A stretch of DNA of 64,000 bases from Sellimonas caecigallum (GCF_045038405.1 NZ_CP173660.1:1612001-1676000); one strand, 5' to 3'. Numbered from the stretch's first letter, positions 51,558 through 59,531 are shown. Program-made: numbers and translations. Notes: generated from the sequence alone by a model not told the origin.

Positions 51558-51601
51558 ATTGCTTATAGAAAAAAGCAATAATCATACGATACTGAACGTT
51601 C
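51558..51601. promoter_or_regulatory. inverted repeats upstream of prdF
   Basis: ATTGCTT-N8-AAGCAAT (51558-51579) and the palindrome GAACGTTC (51594-51601) lie 30-75 bases before prdF, in its probable leader and promoter region. Either could be bound by the TetR protein encoded downstream. Confidence 0.35.
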
Positions 51602-51824
51602 GATAATGACAATACGGCATGCCATTTGAACGGGTAAAAAAGTTAAAGTAATAACGATTAGACCGTGTTCTAGTACGAAGTTCAGTCTTTAGTTATGATT
51701 ATGAATGAAAAACCTTGAAAAGTCAACGATTATTTGCTAAAATGGATATGGTCAAAAAATAAAAAATTTTTTGTTGAAATTTGTTGCAAACTGTGTTAAA
51801 TTGGGTTTGCGGTAAAGAAAATAT

Positions 51825-51922
51825 GGGGGTAGTTGAGTGACTGGTGTGCTCCCTGGTCTTCAAAACCAGTGTGGGGCGTTAAGAGCGTCCCGGGTGGGTT
51901 CGATTCCCACATGCCCTCGCCA
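51825..51922 (+). tRNA. selC: tRNA-Sec (anticodon UCA)
   Basis: The 98-base gene has an anticodon loop CTTCAAA with UCA (51860-51862) on a CTGGT/ACCAG stem and a long variable arm with eight pairs (GGGGCGTT/AGCGTCCC, about 51873-51892). The T arm is GTGGG-TTCGATT-CCCAC (51894-51910), with encoded CCA at 51920-51922. A D-arm with GAGTG/TGCTC, a long acceptor of seven or eight pairs, and the long variable arm are typical of tRNA-Sec. It reads UGA as selenocysteine, needed for selD and prdB. Confidence 0.93.
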
Positions 51923-51981
51923 AAAAAGTAGTTATAGACCCCTGGATTGTGAAAAAACAGACAGATGTGTGGAAGAAACAA

Positions 51982-52010
51982 TTGAAACTGTGGACAATTC
52001 GGGGTTATCT
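51982..52010 (+). promoter_or_regulatory. candidate prdC operon promoter
   Basis: TTGAAA (51982-51987) and TTATCT (52005-52010) with a 17-base spacer. No sigma-54 type -24/-12 element is seen at this position. Confidence 0.45.
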
Positions 52011-52128
52011 CTTATTTATAGACTTTATAGACAATATAGATAAATAGAGAGTTCGTTGAGAGGAAATACTAAAACAGAAACAACAGCAGGTAAAGACCGG
52101 ATGTCCTTTGAATATGACTTGCCGGTCT
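52009..52128 (+). promoter_or_regulatory. prdC leader repeats and hairpin
   Basis: Two direct TTTATAGAC repeats (52015-52023, 52024-52032) lie inside an imperfect inverted repeat, CTCTTATTTAT ... ATAAATAGAGAG, up to about 52051. Further down, AGACCGG (52094-52100) pairs with CCGGTCT (52122-52128) near the ribosome site. This may hold an operator and a structured leader. Confidence 0.45.
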
Positions 52129-52157
52129 AAAAAAATAAAGAAAAGGAGCATGTTGTT

Positions 52158-53486
52158 ATGGGAAACATTCAGCTTTTGCTGCGTCAGCATGTCGGTGCAC
52201 CGTGTGAAGCGGTCGTAAAGGCAGGAGATGCAGTGAAAAAAGGTACACTGGTCGCAGTGCCGACAGGACTTGGGGCAAATATCTTCTCAAGCGTTTACGG
52301 TGTAGTTGAGGAAGTAAAAGATGACCGCATCATCATCAAACCGGATGAAGTACAGCCGGATGAGTATGAGAAGATCGCAGAAGGCACTCCGCTTGAAATG
52401 GTCAAAGCAGCCGGCGTTGTCGGTATGGGTGGAGCAGGGTTCCCGACAGGCATCAAATTGGATGCACATCTTGACAAGGGCTACATCCTGATCAATGCGG
52501 CGGAATGCGAGCCGGGACTTTGCCACAACATCCGTCAGATCGAGGAGAGTGCAGACAAGATCGTGCGGGGTGTGAAGTACTGCATGGAGATTGCAGGGGC
52601 CGACAAAGCCATCTTTGCGATCAAAAAGAAAAATGAAAAAGCAGTTGATACATTGAGAGCGACACTCAAGGATGAAGCAGCTATGACGATCCACCTTCTT
52701 CCGGATATTTACCCGATGGGAGAAGAAAGAGCAGTCGTAAGAGAGTGTCTCGGAATCGAGCTTGAGACGACGCAGCTTCCGTCTGCTGCAAACGCAGTCG
52801 TTGTAAATGTTGAAACGATCGCAAGAGTTGCAGAAGCCATTGAAGACAGAAAACCGTGCTTTTCCAAAAATCTGACTGTAATCGGAAAGATCAATGGAGG
52901 AAATGAGCCGCACGTATTCATGGATGTTCCGGTTGGGACAAACGTAGGAGAACTGATCGAAAGAGCGGGAGGAATCGACGGGCTCTACGGCGAGATCATC
53001 ATGGGAGGACCTTTTACAGGACTTCCGACGACAGAAGATGCCCCGATCACGAAGACGACGGGCGGAATTATTGTGACGATTGATTTCCCGAACCTTCACG
53101 GCGCAAAAGTAGGACTTCTCGTATGTGCATGCGGAGGAAGCGAAGCCCGCATGAGAGATATCTGTGAGAAGATGAACGGTGTTGTTGCATCTGTGGCAAG
53201 ATGTAAGCAAGCTGTGGAAAACAAGCCGGGAGCTCCTCTGAAATGCGAGAGACCGGGGAATTGCCCAGGACAGGCAAAAAATAATATTCAGTTCAAGAAG
53301 GACGGATGTGAATACATCATTATCGGCAACTGTTCAGACTGTTCCAACACAGTCATGGGTTCTGCGCCGAAGATGAAATTGAAAGTTTTCCATCAGACAG
53401 ATCATGTGATGAGGACGATCGGACATCCGCTTTACAGATATCTGAGAGTATCCAAACACGTAGAACAGCTCCCGGAAGGGAAATAA
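52158..53486 (+). CDS. prdC: proline reductase-associated electron transfer protein PrdC
   Basis: This 442-residue protein resembles RnfC. It has an N-terminal region with HVGAPCEAVVKAGDAVKKG, a flavin/NADH-type Rossmann region VVGMGGAGFPTGIKL (about 92-106), and ECEPGLCHN near 117-125. Cysteines in VCACGGS, GNCPGQ and GNCSDCSNT lie in the C-terminal third and may hold a cluster. It passes electrons from NADH to proline reductase. Some relatives carry Sec in the ECEP region, as I recall; this copy has Cys and no in-frame TGA. AAGGAGCATG precedes the start. Confidence 0.9.
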   Translation: MGNIQLLLRQHVGAPCEAVVKAGDAVKKGTLVAVPTGLGANIFSSVYGVVEEVKDDRIIIKPDEVQPDEYEKIAEGTPLEMVKAAGVVGMGGAGFPTGIKLDAHLDKGYILINAAECEPGLCHNIRQIEESADKIVRGVKYCMEIAGADKAIFAIKKKNEKAVDTLRATLKDEAAMTIHLLPDIYPMGEERAVVRECLGIELETTQLPSAANAVVVNVETIARVAEAIEDRKPCFSKNLTVIGKINGGNEPHVFMDVPVGTNVGELIERAGGIDGLYGEIIMGGPFTGLPTTEDAPITKTTGGIIVTIDFPNLHGAKVGLLVCACGGSEARMRDICEKMNGVVASVARCKQAVENKPGAPLKCERPGNCPGQAKNNIQFKKDGCEYIIIGNCSDCSNTVMGSAPKMKLKVFHQTDHVMRTIGHPLYRYLRVSKHVEQLPEGK

Positions 53487-53526
53487 TACGTATTCGCCAA
53501 AGGAGAAAATTAAGGAGGGAACAATC

Positions 53527-53931
53527 ATGTCAATTACAGCTGAAACAGCGAAAGCTCATGCAAAGGATCCGGCAGTGTTATGCTGCAGAGCAGAAGAAGG
53601 AATTACGATCGAAGCTGCAAATCTGGAAGATCCGGCAATTTTTGATGAATTAGTAGATTCAGGACTTCTGAATCTCGACGGCGTTCTCACAATCGAACAG
53701 GTATTAGGTGCAAAACTGAAAAAAACATGCGACTCACTTACAGCACTTACACCAGAGGTGGTAGAAGGTTACAAGGAAGCTGAGGAAGAAGCACCGGCAG
53801 AACAACCGATGGAAGAAGCTCCGAAGGCGGAAACACCGGAACCGCAGGCAGTATTGCCGGGTGGAACCGGACAAGTTATGAAAATCCATATTGGAGAAGG
53901 AAAAGATATTAACTTGGAAATTGTGTTTTAA
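53527..53931 (+). CDS. stand-alone PrdA N-terminal domain copy
   Basis: This 134-residue protein is nearly identical to residues 1-80 of PrdA (differences only at 41, 76 and 77). It then has an acidic Pro/Glu linker and the shared VMKIHIGEGKDI motif near its end, where it stops (NLEIVF) and PrdA continues. GGAGGGAACAATC precedes the ATG. It lies between prdC and prdA in the same operon. Partial tandem duplication of prdA is the likely origin. Whether it is made, and what it does, is unknown; it lacks all reductase parts. Confidence 0.85.
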   Translation: MSITAETAKAHAKDPAVLCCRAEEGITIEAANLEDPAIFDELVDSGLLNLDGVLTIEQVLGAKLKKTCDSLTALTPEVVEGYKEAEEEAPAEQPMEEAPKAETPEPQAVLPGGTGQVMKIHIGEGKDINLEIVF

Positions 53932-53994
53932 CCCAATTTATTGTTACAGATAAACCGGCGAAAAGCCGAACGAAAAATTAAGGAGGAGACATAC

Positions 53995-55842
53995 ATGTCA
54001 ATTACAGCTGAAACAGCGAAAGCTCATGCGAAAGACCCGGCAGTGTTATGCTGCAGAGCAGAAGAGGGCATTACGATCGAAGCTGCAAATCTGGAAGATC
54101 CGGCAATTTTTGACGATCTGGTAGATTCAGGGCTTTTGAATCTCGATGGTGTGCTTACGATCGAACAGGTTCTTGGCGCAAAACTGAAGAAAACGTGTGA
54201 CTCACTTACAGCGCTCACAGCGGACGTAGTGGAAGGATTCAAGGAAGTAGCAGTGGAAGAACCTGCCGAAGAAGCAGAAAAAGAAGAAGCTGCTGTAGTA
54301 TCCGCGCCGGCTGCACCGGCACCGGCAGTGGCAGCCGCAGCAGGCGGAGTGATGAAAATCCATATCGGCGAAGGAAAAGATATCGATCTGGAAATTCCGG
54401 TAGGGATTCTTGGCGGCGCAGGAGCACCGGCTGCACCGGCAGCAGTGGTGGCGGCACCTGTAAAGGAAGAAGAACCGGAAGCGAAAGTGATGGGGACTCT
54501 TACAAGAAAGCATTTTAACATCACGGAAGTAAAGAGAGGACCGGAGACAAAGATCGAAGGAACTGTTCTCTATATCCGCGAAGGAATTGAAGAAGAAGCA
54601 GCAAACAGTCAGGAACTGGTAAACAGCCTGAAGATTGAAATCATCACGCCGGAGATGTATCACACATACTCCAACACGATCATGGACGTACAGCCGATTG
54701 CCACAAAAGAAGGCGAAGCTGAGATTGGAAGCGGTGTGACACGCGTTCTGGACGGAGTTGTCATGATGGTAACAGGTACAGACGCAAACGGAGTTCAGAT
54801 CGGAGAATTCGGTTCATCCGAAGGATACCTGGATGAGAACATCATGTGGGGACGTCCGGGAGCACCGGATAAAGGCGAGATCTTTATCAAGACAGAAGTG
54901 ATCATCAAAGAAGGAACAAACATGGAACGTCCAGGTCCGTTGGCTGCACATACAGCTACAGACATGATCACAGAAGAAATTCGTCAGGCATTAAAGAAAG
55001 CAGACGATTCTCTCGTTGTAGATACAGAAGAATTCAAACACCTGAGACATCCGGGCAAGAAGAAAGTCGTTATCGTAAAAGAGATCATGGGACAGGGAGC
55101 TATGCATGACAACCTGATTCTGCCGGTTGAGCCGGTAGGCGTTCTCGGGGCAAGACCGAACGTAGACCTTGGAAACGTTCCGGTTATGACATCCCCTCTG
55201 GAAGTACTTGATGGATGTATCCACGCACTCACATGTATCGGACCTGCATCAAAAGAGATGTCCAGACATTACTGGAGAGAACCACTTGTTCTGGAAGCGC
55301 TTCATGATGAAGAGCTGGATCTCTGTGGAGTTCTTTTTGTTGGAAGTCCTCAGATCAATGCGGAGAAATTCTACGTATCCAAACGTGTTGGTCAGACCGT
55401 GGAAGCGCTGGATGTAGACGGAGCATTCATTACTACAGAAGGTTTCGGAAACAACCATATCGATTTTGCAAGCCACCACGAACAGATCGGAAAGAGAGGC
55501 GTTCCGGTAGTTGGATTATCTTTCTGTGCTGTACAGGGAGCGCTTGTTGTAGGTAATCCGTACATGACAAACATGGTTGACAACAACAAATCCGAGTCTG
55601 GTATTGAAAACGAAGTTCTTGCATGCAATACGCTGTGTAAAGAAGAAGCTGTACGTGCGATCGCCATGTTGAAAGCTGCGATGGCTGGAGAAGAAGTAAA
55701 GCCTGCAGAAAAGAAATGGAATCCGAACGTAAAAGCAAACAACATCGAAATGATTGAAAAAGCGACAGGAAAGAAAGTGGAACTGGTAGCAAACGAACAG
55801 TCACTTCCGATGAGCCAGAAGAGAAAAGAAAAATACGACTAA
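53995..55842 (+). CDS. prdA: D-proline reductase proprotein PrdA
   Basis: This 615-residue proprotein has an N-terminal domain (1-80), an acidic, Ala/Pro-rich linker with MKIHIGEGKDIDLEI near 120-135, a central domain and a C-terminal part. TCIGPASKEM holds Cys414 (codon 55234-55236), the expected cleavage point where Cys becomes the pyruvoyl group. That leaves about 45 kDa (N-terminal) and 23 kDa (C-terminal, 202 residues) subunits. GGAGGAGACATAC precedes the ATG. With PrdB it reduces D-proline to 5-aminovalerate in Stickland fermentation. Confidence 0.95.
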   Translation: MSITAETAKAHAKDPAVLCCRAEEGITIEAANLEDPAIFDDLVDSGLLNLDGVLTIEQVLGAKLKKTCDSLTALTADVVEGFKEVAVEEPAEEAEKEEAAVVSAPAAPAPAVAAAAGGVMKIHIGEGKDIDLEIPVGILGGAGAPAAPAAVVAAPVKEEEPEAKVMGTLTRKHFNITEVKRGPETKIEGTVLYIREGIEEEAANSQELVNSLKIEIITPEMYHTYSNTIMDVQPIATKEGEAEIGSGVTRVLDGVVMMVTGTDANGVQIGEFGSSEGYLDENIMWGRPGAPDKGEIFIKTEVIIKEGTNMERPGPLAAHTATDMITEEIRQALKKADDSLVVDTEEFKHLRHPGKKKVVIVKEIMGQGAMHDNLILPVEPVGVLGARPNVDLGNVPVMTSPLEVLDGCIHALTCIGPASKEMSRHYWREPLVLEALHDEELDLCGVLFVGSPQINAEKFYVSKRVGQTVEALDVDGAFITTEGFGNNHIDFASHHEQIGKRGVPVVGLSFCAVQGALVVGNPYMTNMVDNNKSESGIENEVLACNTLCKEEAVRAIAMLKAAMAGEEVKPAEKKWNPNVKANNIEMIEKATGKKVELVANEQSLPMSQKRKEKYD

Positions 55843-55857
55843 CAGAAGGTAAGACGT

Positions 55858-56151
55858 ATGGAATTGAAGTATGGAGATAAAATAATCAGAATGGAAGGCA
55901 TCATCGTGGAAGTACATGACGGATGTGTAGGGGTAGACCTGAAGGGACGCCTCGGGTATCTGAAGATCCCGATGAGGATGCTCATCACTGATTATCCGAT
56001 TGAAGTGGGCCAGGAAGTGGCATGGAACATGAGTTTTGTGGAACAGCTTGGACCGGAAATCAATGAAAAATACGTTAGCAACCTTGATATTTACACGCGG
56101 CGCCAAAAAGAGATGCGCGCGTTGAACGAAGAAAAACAGGAGGAAGAATAA
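55858..56151 (+). CDS. CBO2463/CBO2479-type small protein
   Basis: This 97-residue protein (YGDKIIRMEGIIVEVHDGCV start, then VDLKGRLGYLKIPMRMLITD) has an SH3-like beta pattern and a charged tail. It matches the small conserved protein found between prdA and prdB in clostridial prd operons (CBO2463/CBO2479 type). Its last base is the first base of the prdB ATG. A role in assembly or maturation of PrdA/PrdB is plausible but unproved. Confidence 0.82.
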   Translation: MELKYGDKIIRMEGIIVEVHDGCVGVDLKGRLGYLKIPMRMLITDYPIEVGQEVAWNMSFVEQLGPEINEKYVSNLDIYTRRQKEMRALNEEKQEEE

Positions 56152-56876
56152 TGAGTTTAACAGTAGTTAAAGGATTACAGTCTGAAATCTTTGTTCCGAT
56201 CACTCCTCCGGCTGTCTGGACCCCAGTTAAAAAAGAACTGAAGGATATGACGATCGCACTTGCGACAGCTGCCGGTGTTCATCACAAAGATCAGGAAAGA
56301 TTTAATCTCGCAGGAGATTTCACTTGGAGAAAGATTACAGATACAATGCCGTCAAATGAACTTATGGTTTCCCATGGTGGATACGATAACGGAGATGTCA
56401 ATAAAGACATCAACTGTATGTTCCCGATTGACAGAATCCATGAGTTGGCAAAAGAAGGATTTATCAAAGCATGTGCACCGGTACATGCCGGATTCATGGG
56501 CGGTGGCGGAAACCAGGAAAAATTTAAGCACGAAACTGGACCGGCCATTGCACAGATGTTCAAAGAGGAAGGCGTAGACGCTGTTATCCTCACAGCAGGA
56601 TGAGGTACTTGCCACCGCTCTGCAGTATTGGTGCAGAGAGCGATTGAAGAAGCTGGAATACCGACAATTATCATTGCAGCTCTTCCGCCTGTTGTTCGTC
56701 AGACAGGAACACCTCGTGCAGTAGCTCCGCTCGTTCCGATGGGAGCTAACGCAGGAGAACCGAACAATCCGGAAATGCAGAGAGATATCGTAAAGGCAAC
56801 ACTGGAGCAGCTGGTAGCCATCGATACTCCGGGCAAAGTTGTACCGCTGCCGTTCGAATACGTAGCGAAGGTATAA
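56151..56876 (+). CDS. prdB: D-proline reductase selenoprotein subunit PrdB
   Basis: The gene reads through an in-frame TGA at 56601-56603, giving a 241-residue, 26-kDa protein with Sec at residue 151 in the motif ILTAG-U-GTCHRSA. The UxxC arrangement with Cys154 fits redox chemistry at the active site. The first part begins LTVVKGLQSEIFVPITPPAV, and the C-terminal part AGIPTIIIAALPPVV resembles the GrdB fold. The frame stops at 56603 without selenocysteine insertion; termination there would leave only 150 residues. It follows the small CBO2463-type gene with one-base overlap. Confidence 0.96.
56601..56638 (+). promoter_or_regulatory. prdB UGA codon and bacterial SECIS candidate
   Basis: After UGA (56601-56603), CTCTGCA (56618-56624) pairs with TGCAGAG (56632-56638) around a GTATTGG loop, extended by flanking CG pairs with one bulge. 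The loop is about 22-28 bases after the UGA, within the usual range for bacterial SECIS elements. Confidence 0.75.
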
Positions 56877-56898
56877 TGGATATAGGATATTAGACATG

Positions 56899-56930
56899 AA
56901 GCGCTGACATGAATGTGTCGGCGCTTTATT
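56899..56930 (+). terminator. partial terminator between prdB and prdD
   Basis: AAGCGCTGACA (56899-56909) pairs with TGTCGGCGCTT (56916-56926), followed by the short T-rich TATT. It may lower prdD-prdE levels relative to prdA-prdB. Confidence 0.6.
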
Positions 56931-56982
56931 GATGTGTGAAAACTGTAAAACGCGAAATAGAATCAGGAAATGGAGGCGGAAC

Positions 56983-57753
56983 ATGTCTGGAGAAAGCAAA
57001 GAACTGCGCAGACTCGTCATCAAGGCGTATCATGTGAAAGAAGCCGTGTGGGGATCGGAAAACCGTGTGTCAGAAGACGGAATTATGACAGTTGACAGAG
57101 GATCTGTACAAAAATATAGGGAAAAAGAATCGGACTATATCGCGGACATCAGCGTGCGGATCATCCGACCAGAGGAGAGAGAACAATATACGAATACGAT
57201 CATGGATGTTATACCGATATCAGCGAAGGTTCTGGGAAATATTGGCGATGGCATTACCCATACGCTGACAGGAGTATACGTGATCCTGACAGGTGTGGAC
57301 ACGGAAGGAAAACAGACGCATGAATTTGGCTCATCCGAAGGAATGCTCTCGCAGCAGATGAAGTTTGGCCGGGCCGGCACGCCGGGAGAAAGGGATATGA
57401 TCCTTGCGTTTGATGTGACCATGAAAAAAGGTATGGGACAGATCCGGGCGGGGGTTACGGCAGCGCATAGGGCATGTGACCAGTTTGTTCAGGAATACAG
57501 AGAACAGCTGAAGAAGTTCCACGGGAATCGCTGTACAGAGCGACACGAGTTTTACGATGTCGTGAGACCGGGGAAAAAGAAAGTGCTGATCATCAAACAG
57601 GTGGCAGGACAAGGTGCTATGTATGACATGCATCTGTTTGCCAAGGAACCGTCTGGTGTGGAAGGAGGGCGTTCCATCATTGACATGGGAAACATGCCGG
57701 TTCTTGTGACGCCAAATGAATATCGGGACGGCATCCTTAGGTCGATGCAGTGA
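56983..57753 (+). CDS. prdD: proline reductase-associated protein PrdD
   Basis: This 256-residue protein is a paralog of the central (45-kDa side) region of PrdA: YTNTIMDVIPISAK, THEFGSSEGMLSQQMKFGRAG and VRPGKKKVLIIKQVAGQGAMYD align with the equivalent PrdA stretches. It ends at VTPNEYRDGILRSMQ, just where PrdA reaches its maturation site. GGAGG at 56972-56976 selects the ATG at 56983. In clostridia prdD follows prdB; its exact function is unknown. Confidence 0.9.
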   Translation: MSGESKELRRLVIKAYHVKEAVWGSENRVSEDGIMTVDRGSVQKYREKESDYIADISVRIIRPEEREQYTNTIMDVIPISAKVLGNIGDGITHTLTGVYVILTGVDTEGKQTHEFGSSEGMLSQQMKFGRAGTPGERDMILAFDVTMKKGMGQIRAGVTAAHRACDQFVQEYREQLKKFHGNRCTERHEFYDVVRPGKKKVLIIKQVAGQGAMYDMHLFAKEPSGVEGGRSIIDMGNMPVLVTPNEYRDGILRSMQ

Positions 57754-57795
57754 TCGGGTATGCCATATTATTATAGAAGAAACGGAGGAGTAAAA

Positions 57796-58260
57796 ATGGG
57801 AATTGGACCTTCAACAAAAGAGACAACACTTCACAATTTCCGGGATCCTCTCCTGGATGTAGTGTCGTCGGACGAAGACTTAGACTTGATGGGGATTCTG
57901 ATTGTCGGGACACCGCAGGATCAGGAAGACAAGATCCTTGTGGGAACAAGGGCGGCTGTCTGGGCAGAAGGGATGCGCGCGGACGGTGTCATCATCTCGG
58001 CGGATGGATGGGGCAACAGTGATGTGGACTTTACCAACACGATAGAACAGCTGGGGAAAAGGGAAATTCCGGTGGTAGGTATCCACTTTACAGGCACAGC
58101 GGCACAGTTTGTCGTTACCAATCCGTATATGGATACGATCGTGGATATGAACAAAAATCCAGAAGGTGTGGAAACGAACGTGGTAGGAGAAAATGCTGTG
58201 GACAGCATGGACGCCAGAAAAGCAGCGGCCATGCTGAAACTGAAGATGAGAAAGAAATAA
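57796..58260 (+). CDS. prdE: proline reductase-associated protein PrdE
   Basis: This 154-residue protein is a paralog of the C-terminal (23-kDa) subunit of PrdA: MGIGPSTKETTLHNFRDPLL lines up with CIGPASKEMSRHYWREPLV, then LDLMGILIVGTPQ and NSDVDFTNTIEQLGKREIPV. The pyruvoyl-forming Cys is replaced by the start Met and Gly, so no pyruvoyl group can form. GGAGGAG precedes the ATG. It follows prdD after 42 bases. PrdD and PrdE look like a split paralog of PrdA with unknown role. Confidence 0.9.
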   Translation: MGIGPSTKETTLHNFRDPLLDVVSSDEDLDLMGILIVGTPQDQEDKILVGTRAAVWAEGMRADGVIISADGWGNSDVDFTNTIEQLGKREIPVVGIHFTGTAAQFVVTNPYMDTIVDMNKNPEGVETNVVGENAVDSMDARKAAAMLKLKMRKK

Positions 58261-58290
58261 GAGGAAAGAAGCTTTGCATCAGCTTTCCTC
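58261..58290. terminator. hairpin after prdE
   Basis: GAGGAAAG (58261-58268) pairs with CTTTCCTC (58283-58290) between convergent prdE and the TSUP gene. The T-tract is weak on the plus strand. Confidence 0.6.
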
Positions 58291-59379
58291 TCTGGCAGAT
58301 CGGAAGAAGACAAAGGCGGTATAAATCATGACACAGATAATACCGGCAGTCAGAAGCTGCATTGGCAGCGAGGAGGCGACTTTATATGCGATGTAAACAC
58401 CTGCAAGCCCAAAAATCGAAATCAATACTGCGGCTTTTCTGTCGTACTTTCCTTCTTTCAGGAATTTGAGACCTGCAGAGGGCATGAGAAACGCGCAGGA
58501 ACCCATCATAATAGGGAAACATGCCGTGACATTCATACCAAGAGCGCTTACAAGAGCCATGCATGGGGCGTAAAGCCCTACTCCGATTGTCATGAGGGCC
58601 CCCAGTACCATATTTCCGAGTGTCCCGATGACAAGGCGTATTCCGTTCAATCCATAGACCAGGTTTTCGGAGATGGCGAAGGAAAGGTCCTCTGCAGGGA
58701 TGCGGGTTTTTCCTGATTCCTTCAAAACGGAAGCGACATGTGTCAATTCTCTCTCTGTTACGGATGGATCCTGAAAGATGGCTTTTTTCTCCTGTGGGAC
58801 AATATCTCTGTTCTCCACATAGTGAATCCATTGGTCAGGATTTACGATAGCAATGCCGGAATCGTCAAGATGCGAAACGATCTCACGGGGCGATAGTGTA
58901 CTTTCGAAAGGACCGATATGAAAGAGCTTCAATGAAAGGATGACGGCCAGGATAAGGAGGGCGGTCCCGAGAGATATCCGTACAATGCGGACCGGCCATT
59001 TCGAGACGATGGAAGCACCGAATACAGCGCCGGCTACAGCACCTGCGATGAGGGCGATCAGAGTAACTCCTGAAATTTTGATAAGATTCAGAAAGAGGAG
59101 AAACTCCAGTATCGTGGGAAGAGTATGCGCGACATTTAGTGTGCCGGGCATGAGTTCATCCCTGCATGAGCGGGTAAACTTGAAGGCGGACTGGCAGATT
59201 GCGAAACTTCCGATCCCCCAAGTGTCGAAGAGATCGCTGACAAAGCCGATGACTGCCAAAGGAAGAGTGCGGCCGGGACGAAAATCTCCCCGGTGTCTCA
59301 GACAGTCGCGTACAAAGATAAATGTGAAGATGACTCCGTATAAAAGAATGGCGGACTTCACGAACAGAAGAAGATTCAT
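58279..59379 (-). CDS. TSUP (TauE/SafE) family permease
   Basis: This 366-residue membrane protein has about eight helices with the TSUP pattern (LAVIGFVSDLFDTWGIGSF near the N-terminus, NMVLGALMTIGVGLYAPCMA later). A soluble insert of about 70 residues (PREIVSHLDDSGIAIVNPD) separates the two halves. TSUP proteins export sulfonates, sulfite or other organic anions. The AAAGGAG site precedes the ATG at 59379. It is convergent to prdE; a link to proline fermentation is only positional. Confidence 0.8.
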   Translation of the reverse strand: MNLLLFVKSAILLYGVIFTFIFVRDCLRHRGDFRPGRTLPLAVIGFVSDLFDTWGIGSFAICQSAFKFTRSCRDELMPGTLNVAHTLPTILEFLLFLNLIKISGVTLIALIAGAVAGAVFGASIVSKWPVRIVRISLGTALLILAVILSLKLFHIGPFESTLSPREIVSHLDDSGIAIVNPDQWIHYVENRDIVPQEKKAIFQDPSVTERELTHVASVLKESGKTRIPAEDLSFAISENLVYGLNGIRLVIGTLGNMVLGALMTIGVGLYAPCMALVSALGMNVTACFPIMMGSCAFLMPSAGLKFLKEGKYDRKAAVLISIFGLAGVYIAYKVASSLPMQLLTAGIICVMIYTAFVFFRSAREES

Positions 59380-59473
59380 AGGCTCCTTTCCGGTATAGAA
59401 AGCTATACCTGACATGCGATGGAAAACATCGGCAATGATTATCTATTATATATGAAAGAACTGTACGGGAAAT

Positions 59474-59506
59474 GAAAAAGCGGATACATGTTGCATCCGC
59501 TTTTTC
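59474..59506. other. strong hairpin upstream of the TSUP gene
   Basis: GAAAAAGCGGAT (59474-59485) pairs perfectly with ATCCGCTTTTTC (59495-59506). It has the form of a terminator in both directions, yet no gene ends here on the plus strand, apart from read-through. Confidence 0.6.
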
Positions 59507-59531
59507 ATTTTGGTATGTCATTGAGAGGTTT

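Noticed and set aside
51605..51630. Sigma-54 promoter upstream of prdF
   Set aside because: TGGCATGCCGTATTGT on the minus strand resembles a -24/-12 element, but the GG to GT spacing is one base too long and GC is missing.
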